Positions 1-4,887 of a DNA stretch of 6,141 nt are shown piece by piece. Numbering within the stretch: position 1 is the first letter of the stretch; each line of letters opens with the position of its first letter. The translations under genes and the position numbers were made by a program. Under the pieces are notes generated by a model. The model was not told where the DNA came from. It worked only from the letters and a program-made list of their open reading frames with translations, and did no database searches. Source of the stretch: Candidatus Melainabacteria bacterium (GTDB lineage: Bacteria; Actinomycetota; Actinomycetes; Mycobacteriales; Pseudonocardiaceae); assembly GCA_903970565.1 (NCBI GenBank), contig CAJCJE010001012.1, positions 1-6,141 of the forward strand. Direction: 5' to 3'.

Positions 1-54
1 AGCCATCCGTGGTGCCGTGTGCGGTTTGGTCAGCGTTGCGTGCGAGCAGGTGGG

Positions 55-153
55 TCAGCGGTGTTCCCGCATCATCCGGTACACCACGTAGCAGGAGAAC
101 CACGCGACGGCGACGACGACCAGCACCAACAGGGCGGTATAGAACTGTTCCAC
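55..153 (-). CDS. Small single-helix membrane protein, 32 aa, unrecognised
   Basis: A 32-residue ORF reading GTG (153) to TGA (55). It starts MEQFYTALL, continues as an unbroken hydrophobic stretch (about residues 6-25, rich in Val/Leu/Ala with Trp18, Phe19, Cys21) and ends in the basic tail YRMMREHR. The positive-inside rule puts the C-terminus in the cytoplasm. No other in-frame start exists between 153 and the upstream stop at 211-213. A TANNNT box (TATCCT) lies exactly 6 bases before the GTG, as in leaderless actinobacterial genes, and there is no well-placed Shine-Dalgarno. The gene lies downstream of sseC on the same strand, but two hairpins lie between them, so it may be its own unit. 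The family and function are unknown to me. A helix with a clean charge boundary and a fitting promoter argues against a chance ORF; conservation was not tested. Confidence 0.72.
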   Translation of the reverse strand: MEQFYTALLVLVVVAVAWFSCYVVYRMMREHR

Positions 154-159
154 CCACCG

Positions 160-165
160 AGGATA
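160..165 (-). promoter_or_regulatory. Candidate -10 box (TATCCT) for leaderless small membrane gene
   Basis: TATCCT on the minus strand fits TANNNT and ends 6 bases before the GTG at 153. A transcript would therefore begin at or next to the start codon. I see no convincing -35 hexamer. The spacing equals that seen before mshD in this window. Confidence 0.45.
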
Positions 166-254
166 TCCGCCGTCCGTCCACCGGCCACTGCCAACCAGCC
201 GAGACAGTGCTCACCCCGACCCGTCCGGTGCGATCCGGCCCGCGCGAACGCCGA

Positions 255-282
255 GGGCCGGCGGCGTGACAGCCACCGGCCC
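255..282 (-). terminator. Strong stem-loop downstream of sseC
   Basis: Arms GGGCCGG (255-261) and CCGGCCC (276-282) pair perfectly. After one C/A mismatch the stem continues with GGC/GCC around a 6-base loop. It lies 53-80 bases past the sseC stop. There is no T-run, so it is either a second, actinobacterial-style terminator or a structure separating the small membrane gene from the operon. Confidence 0.4.
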
Positions 283-317
283 CTGACGCGAAGCAACCGA
301 AACCGAGCGGAACAACT

Positions 318-333
318 GTGCGGAAGGCCGCAC
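318..333 (-). terminator. Candidate intrinsic terminator after sseC
   Basis: Perfect 6-bp stem, GTGCGG (318-323) with CCGCAC (328-333), closed by a 4-base loop. It begins one base after the sseC stop codon in the direction of transcription. The bases that follow on the transcript (AGTTGTTCC) are only mildly T-rich. It probably ends the DUF4395-cysA2-sseC transcript. Confidence 0.5.
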
Positions 334-334
334 C

Positions 335-643
335 TCAGCCGACCGTGATGCCGACCTCGTGCAGGCCGGGGCCGTCCGCGGTGATCTCCGCCTGACCGTT
401 GCCGGTGCGGTGTAGCGCGCGTACCGTCCAGCTGCCCGGTGCGGCGAAGAACCGGAAGTCGCCCTCGGGCGAGGCGACCACCTCGCCGGCGAAGTCGCCA
501 TCGGCGTTGAGCAACCGGACGAACGCGCCGCCGACCGGCGAAGATCCGGAGGTCACCCGGCCGGCCAGCACCACCTGAGTGGTGAGGTCGATATTCGCCG
601 GGAGAGGGGCCGACTGGGTCGGCGCGCCGCAGCCATCAGCCAT
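335..643 (-). CDS. sseC: DUF1416 protein SseC, 102 aa
   Basis: Small cytosolic protein of the DUF1416 family, known in mycobacteria as SseC and always found beside a CysA/SseA-type sulfurtransferase; its biochemical role is not established. The start is ATG at 643: the N-terminus MADGCGAP carries the family's only cysteine (Cys5 here), and the length fits the roughly 100-residue family. The rest is beta-rich and resembles a carboxypeptidase-regulatory/Ig-like fold: LAGRVT (27-31 region), GGAFVRLLN (38-46), the hallmark GDFRFFAAPGSWTVRAL (61-77), and an ending in GLHEVGITV. The start codon lies only 2 bases after the sulfurtransferase stop (TGAAGATG), so translation is very likely coupled. A longer reading of this frame upstream would run through cysA2 in the wrong frame and is not credible. 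I infer a partner or accessory role in persulfide transfer, with Cys5 as an obvious candidate residue; this is not demonstrated. Confidence 0.93.
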   Translation of the reverse strand: MADGCGAPTQSAPLPANIDLTTQVVLAGRVTSGSSPVGGAFVRLLNADGDFAGEVVASPEGDFRFFAAPGSWTVRALHRTGNGQAEITADGPGLHEVGITVG

Positions 644-645
644 CT

Positions 646-1485
646 TCAGGACTCCGATCCGACTGCCACCGGGACGCCGACCAGCGAACCGTATTCGGTC
701 CACGAGCCGTCGTAGTTCTTCACGTCGGCCAGCCCGAGCAGCTCGTGCAGGGCGAACCAGGTGTGCGAGGAACGCTCGCCGATCCGGCAGTACGCGATGG
801 TCGAGCGGGACTCGTCGAGGCCCGCGTCCCGGTACAGCGTCCGCAGCTCGTCGTCGGAGCGGAAGGTGCCGTCCTCGTTGGCCGCCTTCGCCCACGGCAC
901 GTTCAGCGCGCTGGGCACGTGGCCGGGTCGCTGCGCCGACTCCTGCGGCAGGTGCGCGGGGGCCAGCAGCTTGCCGGAGAACTCGTCCGGCGAACGGACG
1001 TCGACCAGGTTCTTGCTGCCGATCGCGTCGACGACCTCGTCGCGGAACGCGCGGATCGCGGTGTTCGGCTCGTTCGCGGAGTAGTTGGTGGCGTCCCGCT
1101 TCACCTCGTCGGAGGACAGCGGGCGGCCATCCAGTTCCCACTTCTTGCGGCCACCGTCGAGCAGCTTCACGTTCTCGTGCCCGTAGAGCTTGAAGTACCA
1201 GTAGGCGTACGCGGCGAACCAGTTGTTGTTGCCGCCGTAGAGGATCACCTGGTCGTCGTTGCCGACGCCCTTCTCCGACAGCAGCTTCTCGAAACCGGCC
1301 TTGTCCACGAAGTCACGCCGGACCTGGTCCTGTAGCTCCTGCTTCCAGTCGATTTTCACGGCGCCCGGAAGGTGGCCACCGTCGTATGCGCTGGTGTCCT
1401 CGTCAACCTCGACGAACACCACACCCGGCGTGTTGAGATTGGTTTCCGACCACTCTGCCGAAACCAGAACATTCTCACGGCTCAT
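646..1485 (-). CDS. cysA2: Two-domain rhodanese-type sulfurtransferase (CysA2/SseA family), 279 aa
   Basis: Cytosolic thiosulfate/3-mercaptopyruvate-type sulfurtransferase that moves sulfane sulfur to a thiol or cyanide acceptor through a cysteine persulfide. Two rhodanese domains are visible. The N-terminal one (about 1-125) has FVEVDEDTSAYDGGHLPGA but carries GGNNNW at 84-89 where an active cysteine would sit, so it is catalytically silent, as usual in this family. The C-terminal one (about 145-275) has VDVRSPDEFSG (161-171) and the active loop AYCRIGERSS with Cys233, then NYDGSWTEYG. Length and sequence closely fit mycobacterial CysA2/CysA3 (277 aa). ATG 1485 gives MSRENVLVSAEW, aligned with the family start; an in-frame GTG at 1500 would add five residues and is less likely. 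The Shine-Dalgarno is weak (GGGAAC). It lies 78 bases after DUF4395 and 2 bases before sseC. Despite the symbol it is unrelated to the sulfate-transporter ATPase CysA. Confidence 0.95.
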   Translation of the reverse strand: MSRENVLVSAEWSETNLNTPGVVFVEVDEDTSAYDGGHLPGAVKIDWKQELQDQVRRDFVDKAGFEKLLSEKGVGNDDQVILYGGNNNWFAAYAYWYFKLYGHENVKLLDGGRKKWELDGRPLSSDEVKRDATNYSANEPNTAIRAFRDEVVDAIGSKNLVDVRSPDEFSGKLLAPAHLPQESAQRPGHVPSALNVPWAKAANEDGTFRSDDELRTLYRDAGLDESRSTIAYCRIGERSSHTWFALHELLGLADVKNYDGSWTEYGSLVGVPVAVGSES

Positions 1486-1512
1486 CGGAGCTGTTCCCAC
1501 TTTCCATTATTG

Positions 1513-1529
1513 ATGTTGAAAATCGACAT
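1513..1529 (-). promoter_or_regulatory. AT-rich spacer dyad ahead of cysA2
   Basis: The 78-base gap between DUF4395 and cysA2 (1486-1563) is clearly more AT-rich than its surroundings. It contains a near-perfect inverted repeat, ATGTTG (1513-1518) and CGACAT (1524-1529), with a 5-base AT spacer and one G-T wobble. It could be an operator, an internal promoter or a weak mRNA hairpin. I cannot assign a regulator, and no convincing -35/-10 pair is visible. Confidence 0.3.
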
Positions 1530-1563
1530 TCCGTTGTACGAGTATGTGCACCTTCTCCGCGAC

Positions 1564-2019
1564 TCAGTCGCCGAACGCCGGTACTCCGACGCGCCGCAGC
1601 AGTAGGTACACCTCGCAGCCGAGGCAGAATGCGAACGCCGCGTTGAGGAACGCCGCGATCAGTGCCAGTGCCGTGGCGACCAGGCCCAACACGGTCACTC
1701 CGCTGGCGAACCCGATCACCCCGATCACCGCGAAACCGAAGCCGACGCCCTGCGCGAACCGGGGCGGCGCGGCCTCCTCGCGTTCATCGGTCGGCCGCAG
1801 CCGGGGCGCGATCAGATACCGGTAGAGCAGGCCGTAAGGCGCGTACCCCAGTCCGAAGAACGCGCCGATGCCGAAGACGACGGCCTGCGCGGCCAGCAGA
1901 ATCCACGCCGCGACCGGCGACACCGAGGACAGCACGAGGATCACCGCGAGTACGACGGTGGTGATCCAGGCGCCGAAGCGTGGGCCGCGCGGATCAACGG
2001 CGGACGGGTTGTTGGGCAT
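1564..2019 (-). CDS. DUF4395 integral membrane protein with CxxC, 151 aa
   Basis: Four predicted transmembrane helices at about residues 16-32, 35-57, 90-107 and 109-130, separated by a basic/acidic cytoplasm-type loop (LRPTDEREE, about 74-82). Immediately after the last helix is FCLGCEVYLLLRR, with a CxxC at Cys132 and Cys135. This is the signature of the DUF4395 family, often found beside thioredoxin-like and rhodanese genes. ATG 2019 is well supported by a strong Shine-Dalgarno, GGGAGG, six bases upstream; reading further upstream would cross the leader region. The gene is first in the DUF4395-cysA2-sseC run and lies beyond thiX, which encodes a membrane-tethered thioredoxin. I infer that the membrane CxxC may exchange electrons or persulfide sulfur with ThiX or CysA2; no substrate is known. 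Its ribosome binding site can fold into a hairpin, and a leader ORF precedes it, which suggests attenuation control. Confidence 0.88.
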   Translation of the reverse strand: MPNNPSAVDPRGPRFGAWITTVVLAVILVLSSVSPVAAWILLAAQAVVFGIGAFFGLGYAPYGLLYRYLIAPRLRPTDEREEAAPPRFAQGVGFGFAVIGVIGFASGVTVLGLVATALALIAAFLNAAFAFCLGCEVYLLLRRVGVPAFGD

Positions 2020-2025
2020 GGTGGA

Positions 2026-2042
2026 CCTCCCGAATTCGGAGG
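2026..2042 (-). promoter_or_regulatory. Hairpin sequestering the DUF4395 ribosome binding site
   Basis: On the transcript, CCTCC (2042-2038) can pair with GGAGG (2030-2026) across a 7-base spacer. The second arm is the Shine-Dalgarno of DUF4395. A bulged alternative extends the pairing into the central GAATTC. Just upstream lies more pyrimidine-rich anti-Shine-Dalgarno sequence (CTCCTCTTCC). When folded, it should block initiation; something upstream must open it for full expression. Confidence 0.5.
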
Positions 2043-2126
2043 AAGAGGAGCGGATTTTCGGCTGCTGGACCGACGCTTCGGCTTGGGGCGCAGCGCAGGA
2101 GAGGACCAGAAAAGATGATCGGCGCA

Positions 2127-2168
2127 CGGCCGGAAAGGACAGACTCCGCCTGCTCAGATGCCCGGCCG
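2127..2168 (-). promoter_or_regulatory. Leader stem overlapping the end of the leader ORF
   Basis: On the transcript CGGCCGG (2168-2162) lies inside the leader ORF, directly after its only Cys codon. It can pair perfectly with CCGGCCG (2133-2127), leaving a 28-base loop. A ribosome paused at the Cys codon would cover the first arm and prevent this pairing. This is the geometry expected of an attenuator switch, although the actual alternative folds were not computed. Confidence 0.4.
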
Positions 2169-2222
2169 ACACAGGCTGCTCTGCACGCGCCGGTAGTCCA
2201 CCGCGCGGCGCCTGGTCAGCAT
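2154..2222 (-). CDS. Putative sulfur-responsive leader peptide, 22 aa
   Basis: ATG (2222) to TGA (2154) encodes MLTRRRAVDY, then RRVQSSLCRPGI. This matches the pattern of actinobacterial regulatory leader peptides placed before sulfur-assimilation genes as I remember them: an LTRRRxVDxxRV core followed by a short tail with Cys-Arg. The single cysteine is residue 18. There is no Shine-Dalgarno. A TANNNT box (TACGCT, 2244-2239) is 16 bases upstream, so the transcript would have a very short leader. The ORF ends 134 bases before DUF4395, and the segment between contains one arm of a stem shared with the ORF and a hairpin over the DUF4395 ribosome binding site. Cysteine-rich leaderless ORFs in mycobacteria act as cysteine-responsive attenuators; by analogy, a pause at Cys18 could raise expression of the sulfurtransferase operon. 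The peptide itself probably has no function after synthesis. Chance cannot be excluded without a comparison. Confidence 0.68.
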   Translation of the reverse strand: MLTRRRAVDYRRVQSSLCRPGI

Positions 2223-2238
2223 GATTGGCACACGGCCG

Positions 2239-2273
2239 AGCGTACCTGCTCCTCCCTGCTCCTGGGAGGTACG
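2239..2273 (-). promoter_or_regulatory. Promoter/operator candidate before the leader ORF
   Basis: Three structures overlap here. A -10-like TACGCT lies on the minus strand at 2244-2239. Inverted arms CGTACCT (2241-2247) and AGGTACG (2267-2273) flank it. Between them CTGCTCCT is directly repeated at 2246-2253 and 2256-2263 with a 10-bp period. CCTCCC (2251-2256) and GGGAGG (2264-2269) offer a competing hairpin. Such a cluster at the start of a leader transcript suggests a regulator site or a terminator for the thiX transcript; I cannot decide which. Confidence 0.4.
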
Positions 2274-2328
2274 TCCAGTAGATGGAACACGAAAGGAGCA
2301 CGACGTCGCCCCGTGGACAATCGGCTCC

Positions 2329-2907
2329 TCAGGCCCTGTCGCGGACCGGTTCCTCGACGTCCCCCGCTTCCCCGCCGGGCTCGGCTTCCCTGCCGGGCTG
2401 GGAGTCCGGCGCCGGCAGGTATGGGCGCAGCGCGGCCAGCAGCGTCTCCCGCTTCGGCACGCCGCTGACTCGCAGTAGCTCGGTTCCCTGCGGTGTCAGC
2501 GCGAGCGTGGTCGGCGTCCGCATGACGCCGACGCTGGTGGCGACCGCCGGATCGTCGGTGATGTCCAGTTCGACGTGCGCGATCCCGTCGGTGTCCTCGG
2601 CGAAGCCGGTCAGGAACGTGCCGGCCTGCCGGCAGGACGCGCAGAACGTGGTGGACAGCTGGACCAGGGTGACCGAGGCGCGCGGGTCGAGCGCGGCGCG
2701 GATCAGCGCCGGCAGATCGGCGGCGGCACCGGCCTCGGCAGCCGAGGAACCGCCGGGCGCGCCGGGCGGCGAAGCGGGAGAAGCGGAGGCGGGAGAAGGG
2801 GGAGCGGGAGTACGAGCGGTGCGGATTCGGCCGTTGCCGGCGCGGAGCCACCACCCGGCGATGCCCGCGAGAACGAGCGCACCGAGTAGGACCCACACAC
2901 CGGTCAT
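2329..2907 (-). CDS. thiX: Membrane-anchored thioredoxin-like protein ThiX, 192 aa
   Basis: N-terminal membrane anchor at about residues 4-21 (VWVLLGALVLAGIAGWWL). A low-complexity Pro/Ala/Ser linker follows (about 31-60), then a thioredoxin fold (about 64-165). Its redox site is FCASC with Cys89 and Cys92, and the cis-proline is in RTPTT (Pro132). The tail (about 167-192) is acidic, Gly/Glu-rich and probably disordered. The CASC pair and VELDITDDP segment are typical of actinobacterial ThiX proteins; mycobacterial ThiX is shorter, the difference lying mostly in the linker and tail. Which side of the membrane holds the domain is not certain: the basic residues after the helix (RAGNGRIRTAR) favour the cytoplasm. 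ATG 2907 overlaps the lmeA stop by four bases (ATGA), so the two are translationally coupled. It likely reduces disulfides or persulfides for the neighbouring sulfurtransferase system; the substrate is inferred only. Confidence 0.9.
   Translation of the reverse strand: MTGVWVLLGALVLAGIAGWWLRAGNGRIRTARTPAPPSPASASPASPPGAPGGSSAAEAGAAADLPALIRAALDPRASVTLVQLSTTFCASCRQAGTFLTGFAEDTDGIAHVELDITDDPAVATSVGVMRTPTTLALTPQGTELLRVSGVPKRETLLAALRPYLPAPDSQPGREAEPGGEAGDVEEPVRDRA
2774..2810. repeat. 15-bp purine-rich tandem repeat within thiX
   Basis: GCGGGAGAAG occurs at 2774-2783 and 2789-2798, and GCGGGAG again at 2804-2810, all with an exact 15-bp period. It encodes the Ser/Pro/Ala linker of ThiX in five-residue steps. 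Slippage would change linker length in frame. Confidence 0.7.
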
Positions 2908-3725
2908 TGGCTGTTCGCGCTCCTGGTGAATCGCACGTTCTGCGCCTCGCCCTGCACGATCACCGTGCCGGGCTGCACCTCGACGCCGACCGGGGTCACC
3001 GAGAACGGCAACGGCAGGTCACTCGGGCTGAACGTGTGGGTGAACTGGCTGAGGATCGGCTTCTCGATCGCGTCCGGGATCAGCCCGGTGATCGAAGAGT
3101 TGGACAGTTCCAGTTTAGTCGGCTTGACCACGATGTCGCTGCCCTCCAGAGAGATGAGGCCAAAGACTGAGACGGTGGTCTGCGCGCCGGCGATGTCGAC
3201 CGTGCCGGACAGGCCGATGCCGGCCGTCGTGTTGTTGGTGTTGCCGGTCACCTGCTGGATCTGCTGCTGCTTCTCGTCGACGCCGTAACCCTCGATGAAG
3301 TCCAGCGACTCCGGATAGATGGTCAGGTCGGGGATGCCCAGCAGTCGGCCGAGATCGCTGGCCTTGATCTGCACCTGGCCGTCGACCTCGTCGATGGTCA
3401 GCGCGGAGAAGTCACCGGAGAGTACGTCGGACAGGGAGATCCGGACGTTCTTCAGATCCGCGTCGACCTCCAGGTCGCGCAGGGTGCTGTTCACCGCGAC
3501 ACCGTTCGCGGACACCGAGATGTCCCGGTAGTCGCCGCCGATGGCCTGGGTGATGAACGGGAAGCCCTCGATGTCGACGGAGGGGTCGCTGGTGAGGTTC
3601 AGTTCGCCGCGCATCTGTTTGGAGACCTGGTACTCGGCTGCGGCGGCCAAGCCGAAGTCAGCCGCCACCAGCACCGCGGCCACCACGATGACGACAATCA
3701 GAAGCCTTCGTACGCCCTTGCTCAC
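2904..3725 (-). CDS. lmeA: LmeA-type lipid-binding protein (DUF2993), 273 aa
   Basis: Envelope protein of the DUF2993 family. Mycobacterial LmeA binds phospholipids, especially phosphatidylinositol species, and is needed for elongation of the mannan of lipomannan and lipoarabinomannan. The sequence shows a basic start (MSKGVRRLL), one hydrophobic anchor or uncleaved signal (about 8-30), and then a long beta-rich domain. Recognisable segments are DPSVDIEGFPFITQAIGGDY (47-66), VNSTLRDLEVDADLKNVRI (78-96) and GLSGTVDIAG near 171-180. The length is close to the 270 or so residues of the mycobacterial protein. There are no cysteines and no lipobox. GTG 3725 is the only plausible start; its Shine-Dalgarno (GGAGAGG) is 12 bases away, longer than usual. 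It overlaps thiX by four bases and is divergent from glnR. The family assignment is strong; the role in lipomannan synthesis is taken from mycobacteria. Confidence 0.88.
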   Translation of the reverse strand: MSKGVRRLLIVVIVVAAVLVAADFGLAAAAEYQVSKQMRGELNLTSDPSVDIEGFPFITQAIGGDYRDISVSANGVAVNSTLRDLEVDADLKNVRISLSDVLSGDFSALTIDEVDGQVQIKASDLGRLLGIPDLTIYPESLDFIEGYGVDEKQQQIQQVTGNTNNTTAGIGLSGTVDIAGAQTTVSVFGLISLEGSDIVVKPTKLELSNSSITGLIPDAIEKPILSQFTHTFSPSDLPLPFSVTPVGVEVQPGTVIVQGEAQNVRFTRSANSQ

Positions 3726-3771
3726 GCCGCGAGTCCACCTCTCCGCTGTTGTGCAGGGACAAGGGTGTCAT

Positions 3772-3821
3772 GGCTGCTGATGACCACTGAACTCCGGGCT
3801 GCTGACGACCACTAAAATCCG
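3772..3821. repeat. Two tandem 25-bp direct repeats
   Basis: Copies 3772-3796 and 3797-3821 abut exactly and match at 22 of 25 positions; the differences are at positions 10, 18 and 21 of the unit. The shared core is GGCTGCTGA-GACCACT-AA. They start 47 bases upstream of the lmeA start codon, in the place where an upstream or operator element for lmeA would lie. No third copy is seen. Confidence 0.75.
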
Positions 3822-3895
3822 GCCACCCTCGCCCAGCCAGGTCATCCTGTTCGCCCAGTATGCCGGGATGGCATCAGTGGTTTTGGTTACCGTGC

Positions 3896-3914
3896 CGACT
3901 CGATATCGACTCGA
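3896..3914. promoter_or_regulatory. Operator-like element, CGACTCGA repeats with palindrome
   Basis: CGACTCGA occurs at 3896-3903 and 3907-3914 with an 11-bp period, one DNA turn. The perfect palindrome TCGATATCGA (3900-3909) sits across the middle. The element also satisfies the loose AC-N9-AC spacing described for actinobacterial GlnR sites (AC at 3898 and 3909), but the half-sites otherwise fit GTNAC/GAAAC poorly. It lies 163 bases upstream of glnR. Regulator unknown. Confidence 0.4.
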
Positions 3915-4076
3915 CATAGGGCCATTGGTGTGATGCAGTCGTCACGACCTGGGCTTATGTCGTTTCGCTGGGTATTGTCCCCGTCATCTGACGGCAACGG
4001 AGCCGCTCCAGTCATACTCCTCGGCGGTCTTGCCGAATTTCGGTGGGGCCCGTCGCTGACCGGGAGGTGCGCCGTT

Positions 4077-4802
4077 ATGGGTGTCGACCTGCTACTGCTG
4101 ACCAGCGATCCCGAACCGGCCTCGGTGCTGCCCGCGCTGGGTCTGCTCTCCCACCGCGTCCGTTCGGTCCAGCCGGATGTCGCCGCCCTGCTGGAAGCCG
4201 GTCCCTACGACGCGGTCTTGGTGGATGCCCGTACCGACCTCGCCGGCGCGCGCAGCCTGTGCCGACTGCTGGCCAGCAGCGGTGTCGAGGTCCCGGTCGT
4301 CGCGGTCGTGAACGAGGGCGGTCTCGTCGCGGTGGCGGCGGAATGGGGCATCGACGAGATCGTGCTGCCCACCGCCGGCCCGGCCGAGGTGGACGCCCGC
4401 CTGCGCCTGGTCCGCTCCCGCCGAACCGACGCCACGCGCGCCGGTGAAGGTGCCCTGCAACTCGGTGAACTCGTGATCGACGAGTCCACCTACACCGCGC
4501 GGCTGCGCGGTCGCCCGCTCGACCTCACCTACAAGGAGTTCGAGCTGCTCAAGTACCTCGCCCAGCACGCGGGCCGGGTGTTCACCCGCGCCCAGCTGCT
4601 CCAGGAGGTCTGGGGCTACGACTTCTTCGGCGGCACCAGGACGGTCGACGTGCACGTACGGCGACTGCGCGCCAAGCTCGGCCACGAGCACGAGCAGATG
4701 ATCGGCACCGTGCGCAACGTCGGCTACAAGTTCGTTCGTCCCGGCCGCAACGCCGCCACCGGCGAAGGCCTCACCCTCGACCCGGTCGACATCCTGGGCT
4801 GA
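4077..4802 (+). CDS. glnR: GlnR, orphan OmpR-family nitrogen regulator, 241 aa
   Basis: Cytosolic DNA-binding regulator of nitrogen assimilation genes (glnA, amtB and others) in actinobacteria. Residues 1-112 form a receiver-like domain beginning [14 protein letters not shown], with VLVDAR placing the conserved Asp at residue 50. The domain is atypical: the usual lysine near [10 protein letters not shown] is missing, as in known GlnR proteins that work without a partner kinase. Residues about 125-222 form the winged-helix domain, with [20 protein letters not shown] and the recognition helix around [15 protein letters not shown], ending in [13 protein letters not shown]. The C-terminal tail is short. 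ATG 4077 fits homologue starts and has GGGAGG nine bases upstream; an in-frame ATG at 3930 would add 49 residues unlike a receiver start. No kinase gene is adjacent. A perfect 11-bp hairpin follows the stop, separating it from mshD. Confidence 0.95.
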   Translation: MGVDLLLLTSDPEPASVLPALGLLSHRVRSVQPDVAALLEAGPYDAVLVDARTDLAGARSLCRLLASSGVEVPVVAVVNEGGLVAVAAEWGIDEIVLPTAGPAEVDARLRLVRSRRTDATRAGEGALQLGELVIDESTYTARLRGRPLDLTYKEFELLKYLAQHAGRVFTRAQLLQEVWGYDFFGGTRTVDVHVRRLRAKLGHEHEQMIGTVRNVGYKFVRPGRNAATGEGLTLDPVDILG

Positions 4803-4825
4803 CCTTCCCGGCCATTTCCATCGTT

Positions 4826-4852
4826 CGCGGCGCCGACGTGCTCGGCGCCGCG
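4826..4852 (+). terminator. Perfect 11-bp stem-loop after glnR
   Basis: CGCGGCGCCGA (4826-4836) pairs fully with TCGGCGCCGCG (4842-4852) around a 5-base loop, beginning 23 bases past the glnR stop. There is no T-run, as is common in high-GC actinobacteria. The right arm ends 23 bases before the mshD -10 box and overlaps where its -35 element would be, so the structure might also affect mshD transcription. Confidence 0.65.
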
Positions 4853-4875
4853 CCGAATACGGACCCGTCCTGGGT

Positions 4876-4881
4876 TAACGT
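4876..4881 (+). promoter_or_regulatory. Candidate -10 box (TAACGT) for leaderless mshD
   Basis: TAACGT fits TANNNT and ends 6 bases before the mshD GTG, so transcription would start at the start codon. No Shine-Dalgarno is present before the GTG, which agrees. The -35 position shows no clear TTGACA-like sequence. Confidence 0.55.
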
Positions 4882-4887
4882 GCTGCC

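Larger units (their letters stand above)
3726..4076. other. Divergent lmeA-glnR intergenic region
   Basis: A 351-base region with no gene I can support. It must hold promoters in both directions, yet no convincing -35/-10 pair stands out. It contains a 25-bp tandem repeat nearest lmeA, an ATGCC/GGCAT dyad (3860-3874), an 11-bp-phased repeat with central palindrome (3896-3914), and a GTCGT-C-ACGAC dyad (3938-3948). From 3930 to 4076 the glnR frame stays open, but homologues do not begin there. The glnR Shine-Dalgarno GGGAGG is at 4062-4067. Confidence 0.6.

Noticed and set aside
1..6. ATGGCT on the minus strand at the window edge as the start of another gene
   Set aside because: Only two codons are visible and there is no Shine-Dalgarno before it. 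The next gene downstream may start here, but the sequence cannot show it.
335..1141. A 268-codon minus-strand frame running through cysA2 into sseC
   Set aside because: Its upstream part is an Arg/Ala-rich out-of-frame reading of cysA2; only the last 102 codons match a known family.
1486..1500. GTG 1500 as the cysA2 start
   Set aside because: It adds only MGTAP, not seen in homologues as remembered, with no better ribosome binding site. ATG 1485 preferred.
1507..1551. A 14-codon minus-strand ORF (GTG 1551 to TAA 1507) ahead of cysA2 as a second leader peptide
   Set aside because: No cysteine, no family pattern, and its Shine-Dalgarno-like purines run directly into the GTG. Probably chance.
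2020..2328. A SAM-type riboswitch in the gap before DUF4395
   Set aside because: I looked for the conserved cores of SAM riboswitches and did not find them; the leader ORF explains the gap better.
3930..4076. N-terminal extension of GlnR from an in-frame ATG at 3930
   Set aside because: The added 49 residues do not resemble a receiver start, and ATG 4077 has a good Shine-Dalgarno and matches homologues.
4092..4691. Long minus-strand ORF opposite glnR
   Set aside because: Antisense frame created by GC-rich codon bias; the plus strand clearly encodes GlnR.
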